NCBI RefSeq assembly: GCF_905404315.1 | Contig: NC_066272.1 | Coordinates: 2,914,001 to 2,978,000, forward strand | Source of the DNA: Leptidea sinapis | Taxonomy: Eukaryota; Arthropoda; Insecta; Lepidoptera; Pieridae | Direction: 5' to 3' | DNA length: 64,000 nucleotides | Shown here: one piece after another, positions 1-9,335 of the stretch | How positions within the stretch are numbered: position 1 is the stretch's first letter | How the letters are laid out: every line of letters starts with the position of its first letter | Translations under genes and position numbers: made by a program | The notes under the pieces: generated by a model | Told to the model about the DNA's origin: nothing | Databases searched by the model: none | What the model saw: only the letters and a program-made list of their open reading frames with translations

Positions 1-129
1 ATGATTTTTCCGTCGTTAGAAGATCTACATGATCTTCTTTTAACGTTAATATATTATTATATTAATATATTTTTTTAAGAGTTAAATTAAAAAATTAGAT
101 CTATACTGCATTTATTTATTTATATTCAT

Positions 130-437
130 AATTATAATTTAAAAATTACTAGTCGCTGCTACTCCCAGACTCAATAATGTTGGGGCTACTGAAAACCAGT
201 GCTACATTGGCACCACGCTATTGCAGCTTTTTACTGAGTTAGCTCCATTTGGTGACATTCACTGCCGCACAGTACCTTTTTAGTTTTAAGCTATAAATTG
301 TATTATTTAATTTGTTTTATTTGTTAGTTCTAAGAAATTATTACTTATTTTGGTTTGTATCATTTTAATAATTGTGTGGTGGTGGTTTTTGTTATCAATA
401 AATTTTTATTCTATTCTATTCTATTCTATTCTATTCT
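130..437 (+). mobile_element. 3' end of a non-LTR retrotransposon with (ATTCT)n tail
   Basis: An untranslated-looking stretch ends in an AATAAA signal (397-402) followed by six perfect ATTCT units (408-437). A polyadenylation-like hexamer directly before a short simple-repeat tail is typical of CR1/Jockey-group non-LTR elements, which end in microsatellites instead of pure poly(A). No open frame survives, so the family is not assignable. The host sequence to the right changes abruptly to CpG-rich DNA. A host gene 3' UTR with a chance microsatellite is the main alternative. Confidence 0.45.
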
Positions 438-556
438 AAAATTCTTTAGGCGCGTCACGAAAATGTGCAGCGTTTTTGTCGAAGAAGAGGGAGAGGCCGA
501 TTGAGACCGAGCGAGACAGTGAGAAAGGGCGAACGTAGCATGAAGCACATGGCACC

Positions 557-868
557 GCTAGTAAGTAGATCAACTTTGCTACTAGAATTCTATCGTACAG
601 GTTCAGCGCGCGGCCGCAAAAACGTGCATCTTCCCCACTAGCCTTGTATCGTGCAGGTTTAGCGCGCGAATGCGAAAAACTTGAACATCTTCACTACTAG
701 CGTTATATCGTGCAAGTTTATCGCAAGGCCGCGAGTAAGCAGAAGATCTTCCCACCTAGCGTTGCATCGTGCAGATTTAGCACGCGGCCGCGAAAAATTA
801 GAACATCTTCCCTACTAGCGTTGTATCGTGCAGGTTTAGCGCGTGGCCGCGAGTAAGTAGAACATCTA
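557..868. repeat. CpG-rich tandem array, about 5 units of 55-59 bp
   Basis: Five diverged units start at about 581, 637, 696, 755 and 814, after a partial unit from 557. The shared core is ACTAGCGTTGTATCGTGCAG, followed by a GGCCGCGA-containing GC block and a GTAGAACATCT-like end. Unit lengths are 56, 59, 59, 59 and 55 bp. The array is far richer in CpG than its AT-rich surroundings. It could be a minisatellite, or the tandem promoter repeats of a retrotransposon 5' UTR. No coding frame is present. Confidence 0.75.
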
Positions 869-1444
869 ATAATTTCTAATATTGACAAAAAATATTTGGT
901 TTAGAGAACAGATTAGGATAATTAATATAAAAGATATTTAATAATTAGTTTTCCAAAGAAGTTTCACTTCTAACATGACGTGTACTTTGTACGCACGCCA
1001 TTTTTTTTAAATCATTGAGATGGTGGCCTGTCCCTTTAGCAAATAACGGGGTTTATACTTATTATTACATTGGTCATTGCATCTCAGATACTCTTAAACA
1101 TAATATTAAATGTCTTCAGGTTCACAGAATTCCTTCATGCAATATATTTTTATTGCATCCACTTTAAACAAACAAATACACAATTAGTAGTTAGAAACAT
1201 TTACATAATCTTATTGTAGTCTACCGATAGAAGGTAGTTTAAATCATGAGAATGGCCATGTGGTGGATGAAAGCAGTTCCCATACGGGATTAGCTCCAAT
1301 GATACGCCTGACGTGTTTCTGCACAGTTTATGGTTATAACGTTGTATTAACAACTACCCTCGTATCCAGAGTATCATTAAGGTTATGTAGGGTGACAATC
1401 ATTTAGGTCTAGAATAGTTTCATGCCATATATGCCATAAACATA
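869..1444. other. No recognisable feature
   Basis: AT-rich sequence without a credible reading frame. Parts (about 1000-1400) have mixed composition suggestive of an old untranslated transposon region, but I cannot assign a family. Confidence 0.4.
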
Positions 1445-1589
1445 ACACTCTGTAAAAGTAATTAATGTTATTTGCAATACAAAAAAAATATAATATATAT
1501 TGCGGTTTTCTCCTCGTTTTCGCATATTCTTTTGTTTGTATATATATTTTTTTGTAGTGAAAATAACATTAATTACATTTACAGTGTGT
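1445..1589. repeat. Inverted-repeat unit flanked by TA, MITE-like, at the mariner 3' end
   Basis: The arm at about 1446-1475 begins CACTCTGTAAAAGTAATTAA. The arm at 1559-1588 is its near-complete inverse, with about 27 of 30 positions matching. Homology extends outward through ACAC, and TA lies on both sides (1443-1444 and 1590-1591), as expected for Tc1/mariner insertion. The unit touches the C-terminal end of the mariner relic on its right. It may therefore be a small mariner-type MITE, or the element's own terminal plus subterminal repeats. Confidence 0.6.
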
Positions 1590-2125
1590 TAGTTTAAAAC
1601 ATAAGTATAAAATATAAATAGCATATTCAAAGCGTTGTCCATTGGCTGCAATACAGTCCTTTAAACGTTGAGGCCAGTTATCAATAGAAGCACGCATCTT
1701 TCCATGGGAAAATTCTTCACTGCCAATCGTACGGATCGTTTAAGGGACCAGAAATGAGCGTTATGTAAGATATATATTATTGTCTATGGCGTTTAGAGCA
1801 AGCCGTACTCTAAAACTGACCATAAATCATAATCGAGCGGATTAAGATCGGGACAAGATGACGACCAGTCTTCAGCTCTGATGAAGTCCGAAGCATTCGT
1901 TTAAACCACCGAGTCTTGCTGGAAGGACCATTCTTGGTTATTGAACATGGTGTTGTTAAGGGGCTTCAAAACCTCCCTAAGAATGGTATCTTGATACACT
2001 TGTGCAGATGTTTTGATATCTTTTTCACAAAAGTATGGCTCAGTCACTCCTTCATAGCTTATACCCCACCAAACCATCACTGAAGTCGGACAGTTCCCAC
2101 GTTGCACTCTGTCTACTAATTAGGA
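1590..2125 (-). pseudogene. mariner-type (DD34D) transposase relic
   Basis: The minus strand encodes the C-terminal half of a Tc1/mariner transposase. It includes VMVWWGISYEG, then WSFQQDS with the second catalytic Asp (near 1905), then after a stop and short deletion CPDLNPLDYDLW with the third Asp region (near 1850), and finally WPQRLKDCIAANG near 1660. Mariner transposase acts as a nuclear cut-and-paste DDE/D enzyme. About the first half of the protein is missing, and the segment between the last two Asp motifs is shortened, so the copy cannot be active. The right-hand inverted terminus was not found. The left end overlaps the inverted-repeat unit at 1445-1589. Confidence 0.85.
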
Positions 2126-2179
2126 AGCTTTCTTACAGCTTAGATACAGTCATTTTGTTTGTTAAAATGTTATTTATTT

Positions 2180-3062
2180 ATTGGTAATCAACAGCCTTAC
2201 AGTAAACGTTAATAAACACTAATATATAACATAATTCTTAAGGCCATTATAGATTACTCATATTCACAATATTATTTTAAAATAGTTTTACAACAGGATA
2301 TATTACAGAACAACTGCCTCTTGTGTTTCTTATTTACTGTGTGTATGTTTGTGTGTGGGTGTGAAAGCGTATGTGTGTGGATGTGAAAGGGTATGTGTGT
2401 GGTTAGTAGATAACAATATGTATATATTTTAAACAAATGAGTAAGGCACTGCTTTAGACTTGTGTAATTTAATAATTTCACGCTTCAATTTATCCTTTTC
2501 TAACATGAAGATATCTAGAATATCATAGTTATTATTGTAATTATTTTGAATCCTGCAAATAACCGAGTTTTTATAATAGTTCGTTTTGGTACGTGGTGCA
2601 ACCAGGAGTTTCGTATGACGTGTTCTATATTGTGGTACATTAAACGATAGGGCACTTAATAATTCAGAACAGTTTGTATTGCCTGACAATAAAGAATGTA
2701 GAAACATTACATCTTGTTGTTTTCGGCGGAGTTCCAGTGGGTCTATATTAAAAAATCTACATGCTCCATCGTATGTTGTGTAGGGATGATATCTTTGTAT
2801 CATAAATATTTAAGGAATTTTTTTGAACTTTGAACTTGAATCTACCTGTTACTACTGCTTGCCTTCGTTTGGTAATGTACGATTTTATCCATCTATAGAG
2901 ATCTCCACGAATTCCTAGAGCATGCAGTTTGTGAAGTAGTATTATATGATCCACGCGGTCAAATGCTTTTTGGAAATCTGTATAAATTACATCTACTTGG
3001 TATCCATCATCCATACTGTTTAAAATGAAATCAATGTTGCTCAGTTGTAAAGAATTTCTCAT
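2180..3062 (-). pseudogene. Non-LTR retrotransposon RT relic with internal deletion
   Basis: On the minus strand, 3062-2820 encodes the reverse transcriptase core (VIYTDFQKAFDRVDHIILL, then LYRWIKSYITKRRQAVV). From about 2803 to 2440 the frame carries the C-terminal region found after the thumb of Jockey/CR1-type enzymes (LRRKQQDVMFLHSLLSG). Palm motifs including the YADD box are missing between them, so an internal deletion has joined the two parts near 2810. A GT-rich low-complexity block (2335-2402) lies downstream and may be its 3' UTR. RT activity is impossible. Clade placement (CR1 versus Jockey) is uncertain. Confidence 0.8.
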
Positions 3063-3072
3063 CCGTAAACAA

Positions 3073-3180
3073 AATTTTTGTGTGACTTCCCCTTGCGTAC
3101 TGCTTCAGTAGTTGTTTCGATTTTACCACCCTATTATTTTTTTAATTATCAATTAAGAAATGACCTTACGTCTCTTATAG
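3073..3180. repeat. Unclassified interspersed repeat, copy 1 of 2
   Basis: About 105 bp with roughly 80-85% similarity to 39645-39757. Shared blocks include CTTCAGTAGTTGTTTCG and TTTTACCACCCTATT. Both copies end near a TACGTCTCTTA motif. No coding potential and no terminal inverted repeats were recognised. It sits between an RT relic and a minus-strand SINE, so it may be a conserved untranslated part of a retroelement. Confidence 0.6.
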
Positions 3181-3287
3181 GCTGCAAGTCGTGAATCATC
3201 TCTAAAAATACGCGACATAGTTCTAAGTTATAAAATAATGTTGACATACTTTTAGAAAAATTATGTTGCCCCAAAATATATATTATA

Positions 3288-3470
3288 TAGCCTGTGTTAT
3301 GGGTTGCAAAACAACCATATACTTAATACAATATACTTACTCAAACATACATAAATACATATAAACATCCATGACTCGGTAATAAAATTCATAATCACAA
3401 TATTCATCATATAAATGTTTGCAGCTTAGTAAGTAGAATCGCTAACCACTCGACTATACAAGCCGTTATA
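3288..3470 (-). mobile_element. tRNA-derived SINE, minus strand, B box deleted
   Basis: Read on the minus strand this shows an A-box-like TAGTCGAGTGG followed by the family body (ATGAATATT, then GAGTCATGGATGTTT, then GTTGTTTTGCAACCCATA). It aligns to the better copies at 12965 and 40384. The segment that should hold the B box (GGTTCGAATCC) is absent between the A box and the body. The 3' end merges with an AT dinucleotide-rich tail. SINEs are copied by a partner LINE. Without its B box this copy lacks a complete pol III promoter. Confidence 0.75.
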
Positions 3471-3805
3471 TAGCTTGTAGTTTCAGCAAGAATAAAATGC
3501 ATGCAAACCTGAGACCAATAAATATTCAGAATTGACATTATTGTTTAATTTAATATTTAATTTCGCAACAACTTCAGGAGATATTATTTACATTTTAGTA
3601 CACTGTTTGAAAAGATATGCATTTATATTATATATATGTATATGCATATATGCATATAATATATTTACGAAGTCAAATTATTCTAAATTGTTTTTGATAT
3701 GAAGTAATTGAAATATGAAATTTACTGTGACTCGTTTTGTTTTATAGCCGTGTAAAAGCCAAAGGTGTTCTATAACTTGACTCATAAGCATTTATATAGG
3801 TTCAA
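3471..3805. other. No recognisable feature
   Basis: AT-rich sequence with a short AT palindrome (about 3625-3663). Nothing else supportable. Confidence 0.5.
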
Positions 3806-3975
3806 TAAAAAATTTCATGGCAGTGAATCGGCTGTAAATAATTCGAGGTATACCTGCGAATGCTGATTTGACACGGGTCAGGTGCTCCACTTTCAGCTGT
3901 GGGATATTTCATTACCATCTCGCATACGAAGTCTCAGAAAAATTACAATTTGATGATTCCTCAGCGTAGCTTATA
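3806..3975. repeat. Unclassified interspersed repeat family R3, copy 1 of 3
   Basis: Shares with 42264-42460 and 58111-58310 a run of conserved words in the same order: TTCAT(A/G)GC(A/G)GTGA, GTAAATA(A/G)T(T/C)C, CATACCTGC(G/A)AATG and ACACGGGTCAG, with TCCTCA(A/G)(C/T)G at the end. No frame is preserved and no terminal repeats are visible. Three copies at three separate sites make this a real dispersed repeat. Its class is unknown to me. Confidence 0.7.
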
Positions 3976-5136
3976 TTATTTGGCACTAAGATCATTAGTA
4001 TGTGTAGATAGACTATGTATATACACACAGCTGTGAAAACTTCAGAAAAAGCAATGCTCGCACACTAACACAGTGTCATACAAATCGCGAGTGTAAGACG
4101 TAGTTTGTCACGAACACTAAACTAATATTCCTGGCCTGTTTATATCGGTTGTCTAACAGCAGGAAACTATCTAAGCGTATTAATTATCTAAGATTTGGCA
4201 TATATCTTTATATAAAAAATAATTTAAAACCTTGTACATAACACTTTGAATTTAATTTTTTGACGTTATTAAGTTAGGTTGTATAGCTTTGATATAAAGT
4301 AGATTTAAATTTTAAAAAATAATCACTTTTCCTTTCCGGTGTAAAACGAAAATAATCTTTCTTAATTTTTTATCCTCTATCAAACCAAAAAAAAAATTTA
4401 TAATCTTAACATCCTTCTAATATTCTGTTTGATACTGTTTTTTAAATAAATCTTACTCATAATGAAAATATTTATATTGTTTAATGTTCCATTCCATTTC
4501 ATTTGTACGTATTATTTTAAAAATTAGTAATTGATTGTATATATTCTTCATTATATGTATTACCTGGATGATATTATGATCGTATAATATTGTAAAAATA
4601 CTTGGCGATTGAAAACAATAATTCTGGAGTAAATACAGGTAGTACGGTTGTTACACTTACAGAAACATCTTCAAATAAACGAGCTCTTTGGAAAAGAGCC
4701 TAACAAGCCACGATGGCACGAACAAAAACTGTCAAGAACGAAAGATTATAAGTAGGACACAATAATTTGTACTACAAAGAAGAAATTATACGTAAGTCCC
4801 TCACAGTCGCAGAAAAAAGGGCATTAAGAGCTCTTTTTTCTCGTTACCGTAAAATAATAGCTTTGGTATTTTTGGTGTGATCAGGCATCGTTCCGTTGTT
4901 GAAAAATGATTAAAAGTTGTAATTAAATTCTTTTGAGTAATTGTTGCGTCATTATTATTACTTATGTGGTTCAACCATAACAAAGACTACAGGTTTTACT
5001 TAGGGCTATTAAATGTATAAATGTAATATGAATAAATTACATTCGTTTGTTCTCACATATTAGAAGGTATTTTCGGCTTTACTTACATAGCCTTAATAAT
5101 AAAAAATTACGCATAACGTTTAATAAACGTAAGTTT
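3976..5136. other. No recognisable feature
   Basis: AT-rich DNA with short random frames only (for example 60 codons at 4801-4983 minus, low-complexity composition). I see no transposon or gene signature. Confidence 0.4.
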
Positions 5137-5376
5137 ACCAGTAGGAGGCTCCTTTGCACAGGATTCGGTCTGAAGGGCGTCGTAGCTACTGAAATTACTG
5201 GGCAAATGAGACGTAACATCTTACGTCTCAAGGTGACGAGCGCAGTTGTAGTGCCGCTCAGAATTTTTGGGTTTTTCAATAATTCTGAGCGGCACTGCAT
5301 TGTAATGGGCAGGGCGTATCAATTGCCATCAGCTGAACATCCTGCTCGTCTCGTGCTTTATTAACATAAAAAAAAT
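5137..5376 (+). mobile_element. Hairpin-containing interspersed repeat (family H), plus strand
   Basis: Contains a perfect 15-bp stem, GTGCCGCTCAGAATT (5251-5265), paired with its inverse ending at 5295, around a short AT/GT loop. The sense strand ends CTCGTCTCGTGCTTTATT plus an A-rich run (about 5368-5376), which suggests retroposition. Four other copies are at 6660, 8405, 22715 and 41487. The sequence resembles a very common lepidopteran interspersed repeat, but I cannot name its class with certainty. The frames running through it are not genes. Confidence 0.75.
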
Positions 5377-5764
5377 GATATTATAACTAATGATAAATAT
5401 GCAGAGTCAGTTATTTTGGTGTTTCTTTAATTCAGGCTAAGTCATGATGTTATAATTATTATGAATAATTATAAAAAAACACAATCAGACAAGTTAAGTT
5501 AAACAGAAACTTTTTCCGTCGTGGATGTTTTATAATATCTGAAATGTTTGATTCATCTATTTATAGATTTATAGATTCTGGTAGCGGATCACCTGTGATT
5601 TAATTAAAAGAATATTCTAACTTAAGTACTAAATATTACCTGATTGTACTTGTTTGGTAATTGGAAAACTCCTAACGTACAAAGTAAAACGATTCAAACT
5701 TATCTCTCGCCTTTTGGTTATTATATTCGTACACATTTAAAGTCGGGTATATATTACGTTATTG
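5377..5764. other. No recognisable feature
   Basis: AT-rich spacer between a family H repeat and an RTE 3' end. Confidence 0.4.
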
Positions 5765-5835
5765 TAATTGGACGTGCGTCATCCACCGATGGCAGCAGAA
5801 ATCTTTCGGGGAGGCCTTTGTCCAGCAGTTGACGT
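5765..5835 (+). pseudogene. RTE-type retrotransposon 3' end
   Basis: A short plus-strand frame encodes SFGEAFVQQLTSFG and a stop. This matches the C-terminal EEAFxQQW signature of RTE-like single-ORF non-LTR elements. Only the last 20 or so codons are recognisable, so it is a strongly 5'-truncated insertion. Confidence 0.65.
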
Positions 5836-6659
5836 CTTTCGGTTGAGGATGTTGATATGTTACGTAAGTATATAAGTGTATTATTAGTATTGTGTTAGAA
5901 TATATTACTTTAATAACGGATTTTAAACGGAGCTTTTTGTTTTAAGAACAACAAAAAAAATATTTTTTTATATAAATTTTATCTAAATTATAAAAATCTT
6001 TTTTAGTAGATATTATATTAACAATAACACAAAACTTCAGAAATAGCTAATTCAAAATAGATGAACGCTTCGTCGCGGTACCATCTAGTGTTTCTTTCAA
6101 TTTGACCGTTTTACATAAATTATAGAAAGATTTGTCAAATAGCGTACAATTTAATTTTAAAAATATAATGTGAAAAATGATCGAATTTGTTTCTGGTATA
6201 TTAAAATCAGAGAGAATGTAATTTATCAGCAAACAATATCATCACTTATTCATCCACTCTGCTTGTGACAATAACAAACTTACAAACATTGCATGCGTAA
6301 CGGTATATACTAACAACAAGTATTAAAACCCTCGTAGTCTTTCGAGATAATTTACCCAAACTTCTACTTAATCAAATAATAAGCATTTTGGGCAATCATT
6401 TAACAGTATTTTGTTTCAGCTTTTAATAATTTTATTCATTTGTAGAAACACAAAGAAAACTTATCTAAATTTAAATCAAAATGTTTGCCTTAAACTTTAC
6501 TGAAGGGCTTCTGTTATCATACGCTTTATGCAAGAGTCTTAGTTCTTTTGAATTATTTTCAATTTCATGGTATTTCACTTTTCAATAGCATGTTAAACTT
6601 TACTGTTTTGTATAAAGATATTAAACGGCCAGTCTTTTATGATGAGAAGGGATGAAATA
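5836..6659. other. No recognisable feature
   Basis: AT-rich. A 61-codon minus frame at 6047-6232 has low-complexity composition and no recognised domain. Confidence 0.4.
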
Positions 6660-7050
6660 AATAAGGATTTTTAAGGAGTATTTGACGGACAGTGATACTC
6701 AGGATTGTTGAAAAACAATTTGTGACCAGCACCCTAATTGCACTCGTCAGAATTAGATATAAGCTGTGTTATTAATTAACGAAGGTAATTTTATTCCAAA
6801 TTTAAAACTTTTTGCCCTTACCTTTTGTAATTAGAAAATTACGTGACAGTGAGAAATCATTTTAAACTTGGAGTAGCTTTTCATTTTGATTATTAATGAG
6901 ACATAAGATGTCTTAGCTGTAATAAGTATGTTATGAGATACGCCGCTTTTCATAACAAAAAGTTGTAGTAATAATACTACTGCTTAGCAACAGAGATGTA
7001 CTCATCTAGCTGGTATCCTGTGCAAGAAAACCTTTCGCTGGTGAATATGG
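6660..7050 (-). mobile_element. Decayed family H repeat, minus strand
   Basis: Words of the family H consensus appear in order: CTCAGGATT-TTGAAAAAC (about 6700), AATTGCACTCGTCA (about 6740), then after about 230 bp of unrelated AT-rich DNA ACTGCTTAGCAACAGA and TCTAGCTGGTATCCTGTGCAA (6980-7030). I read it as an old copy split by inserted or diverged sequence. The hairpin is broken. Confidence 0.5.
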
Positions 7051-7422
7051 TGATGTTGCAAAAAAGTATATTTTTTTTTCCATTAATAAGTAATAAACTA
7101 TGAAAAATGTATAACTTTCAAATGGACGAATTAAGAGATAAAGATTTCCATTTCAATATTTTTTTATGTAAAAAAAGAACAATATGACATAAGATAATAT
7201 GTTTAAGCATTAGTATTAAGACCAGCAGAACTGTAAAGAAATTTAGTACACAAGTGACAGCTTGATGTGTTCAGAAGCGCTACCAACGTCATGAATAATC
7301 ATAAGATATCCCAATTAATAATTACATTCATTTAACTACTATTAATATTTAAATACTATTTAATATAATTATCACTATAATTAGAAATAACTTTAATAGC
7401 GTATAATTTAATATTCAGTTCT

Positions 7423-7830
7423 TTAGTTAAATTGATTCGTGTAGTGCCAACTAACAGTTGGTAGCATCATTACGGTAGACGGTCGTGCCCTATATAAGCC
7501 AGAGCGCTCAGTTCGAGAAAACGTTATCTCAGTGGATACTCCATAGGGAGTGCCGCTTGCGCTTCTCTCTCTCCAAGAGAAGGTCGCCTTCGATGAAGGC
7601 TTAGAGGGCACCTGCCCAAAGCCAACATCAGGTGGTGTTTAGTGGGTAGGCACCTAGGTTTTTACGTGAGTCCCACATAACCAACGCAGACTTAGGCTGC
7701 GTTGGTATGCATGAGCATTCACCACCTCCCTCCCGTCGTTATCTCGGAGGGGTAGACACTTCCCTTTGTTTAGGCGCAAAAAAAAATTCGAGGGAACATT
7801 ACTTATTGTAAATTCAAAGGGGTGACGCTG
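7423..7830. mobile_element. Unidentified GC-richer element, probably a non-LTR 3' region
   Basis: This block stands out from AT-rich flanks by composition and by structured words. It contains a perfect 9-bp stem, CCAACGCAG (7681-7689) with CTGCGTTGG (7697-7705), and a short poly(A)-like run (7780-7788). It also contains a 62-codon minus frame (7423-7611) that is Ser/Arg/Thr-rich with no recognised motif. It looks like the end of a retroelement or its untranslated region. I do not recognise the family and infer mobility only from composition and structure. Confidence 0.35.
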
Positions 7831-8404
7831 CCCTAATTGTCTTTTATTTTTAATATAAAGTGTATATTGTACATATAAGTATAGAAACTTTAAACTACAG
7901 ATGTAACAATTTTATTATGTGTGTTTAAATTACCAACCCTTTCTACACAAGCCATTATTTAGTATAAAATGTCATGTATTGTAAAAAACATTCTACACTC
8001 ACACAAATTCCAAATTAAGATATTGTGTACGCTTCTTCACTCGAACAATATCGTCCCGAGCCTTTCATTCTATATCAAATATTCAGCTGTGGGTCTGTGA
8101 CAATATAGTTCAAGCGGCAATAGAATCCATACGATTTCTACTATAATATTCTCTGTGAGAAAAATAAAGTCTGTCATGTGATCTTAGGTGCACTCAAATA
8201 TTGATGTTTTTGGAATATTCAATATAAAGTACCCGAGATTCGTACTAGATCTTCGATCATAAATTGCAGATATGGAATATTATCACCCTTTATTTGAGTG
8301 TACAATTTAATCTGTTTGAGTTCTATTGATAACTATTGTATTGGTTATTTACTTAACGAGAATAATAGTTGTTTTTTTTAAGAAAATAAGGACATTTATC
8401 TTAT
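7831..8404. other. AT-rich, with a weak inverted repeat
   Basis: The word GCACTCAAATA (about 8190) recurs inverted as TATTTGAGTGTAC (about 8291-8305), enclosing about 90 bp. It could be a degenerate MITE. Nothing else is recognisable. Confidence 0.3.
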
Positions 8405-8592
8405 GGTACTGATCTATTGATACGCCCTGCCCATTACAATGCAGTGCCACTGAGAATTCTTGAAACCCCAAAAAATCTGAGCGGCACTTCAATTGCGCTC
8501 GTCACCTTGATACGTAAGATGTTCATTTGCCCAGTAATTTCAATAGTTGTGGTACCCATAATCTAGCCGGCATCTTGTGCAAATAACTTAAT
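8405..8592 (-). mobile_element. Family H hairpin repeat, minus strand
   Basis: Aligns to the 22715-23040 copy, with a slightly decayed hairpin near 8445-8492 and the shared end GTACCCATAATCTAGCCGGCATC (8550-8573). A T-run near 8371-8378 may be the A tail of the minus-strand insertion. The segment between CAGTAATTTCA and the terminal block is shortened relative to 22715-23040. Confidence 0.7.
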
Positions 8593-9091
8593 AATGATAC
8601 TTAAACGGTTGTTAAACCATAGATAAAAATGAAATTCCACAGTAAAAATATTGAAACAACATACTGCAGGATTTCTTGTGTTTGATATTTTGCTTGACAA
8701 CGAAGGTTACATAATATTCGATGAGCTGTTTATAATTGGATGCGGTATTGTCGGCCCATTCCGAAGATGCCGACTTCACAACCCTTGTTTATTACGAAAT
8801 TTGAGCTTGTGGCCTAAATATATTACAATGTTTAGCAACATGGTAATTTACATAGATAATATTGTATGTATAATTATAATTATTTGATAGATCTATCAAA
8901 TTTACTAATAGTAAATTTCAATTATTAAATCATGTAAATGACAAAAAGTTATTCGTTTCCCGGCTCATATCACCGAAAATACACACTAATAGACGAGACA
9001 GCTGTTCACGTGTTGAACTAAAACAGGGCATCGTCTGGTTGTCATCGTATTGCAGGTGCTTTGAGCACTCAGCCGTTATACAATACAAAAT
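8593..9091. other. No recognisable feature
   Basis: AT-rich. A 78-codon plus frame (8651-8887) shows no domain and ends in Ile repeats from AT-rich sequence, so I do not regard it as a gene. Confidence 0.4.
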
Positions 9092-9335
9092 ATATCATCA
9101 TCATCATCATCCTTTCAGACAGAAGACGTCCACTGCTGGACAAAGGCCTCCCCCGAAGATTGCCATGACGATAGGCCCTGATCTGCCCTCATCCAACCCA
9201 TTCCGGCGATCTTGACCAGATCGTCGGTCCATCTTGTTAGGGCCTACCAACACTACGTGTTTCAGTACGTGGTTGCCATTCGAGGACTTTACTGCCCCAA
9301 CGGCCAATTTTCCGCCGAGCTTTGTGCCCTGCCCA
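9092..9335 (-). pseudogene. RTE-type retrotransposon 3' end with (GAT)n tail
   Basis: Minus-strand frame reads TRWTDDLVKIAG, then SSGEAFVQQWTS and a stop, the conserved C-terminus of RTE-like ORFs. The tail is a triplet run (ATC repeats at 9092-9108 on the plus strand). The same region recurs at 33165-33660. The 5' side breaks off near 9335, so only about 75 codons remain. Confidence 0.8.

Noticed and set aside
557..868. CRISPR-like array
   Set aside because: Units are contiguous diverged repeats with no unique spacers, in eukaryotic DNA.
3625..3663. AT palindrome as replication or regulatory signal
   Set aside because: Simple alternating AT/TATA sequence. Expected in this composition.
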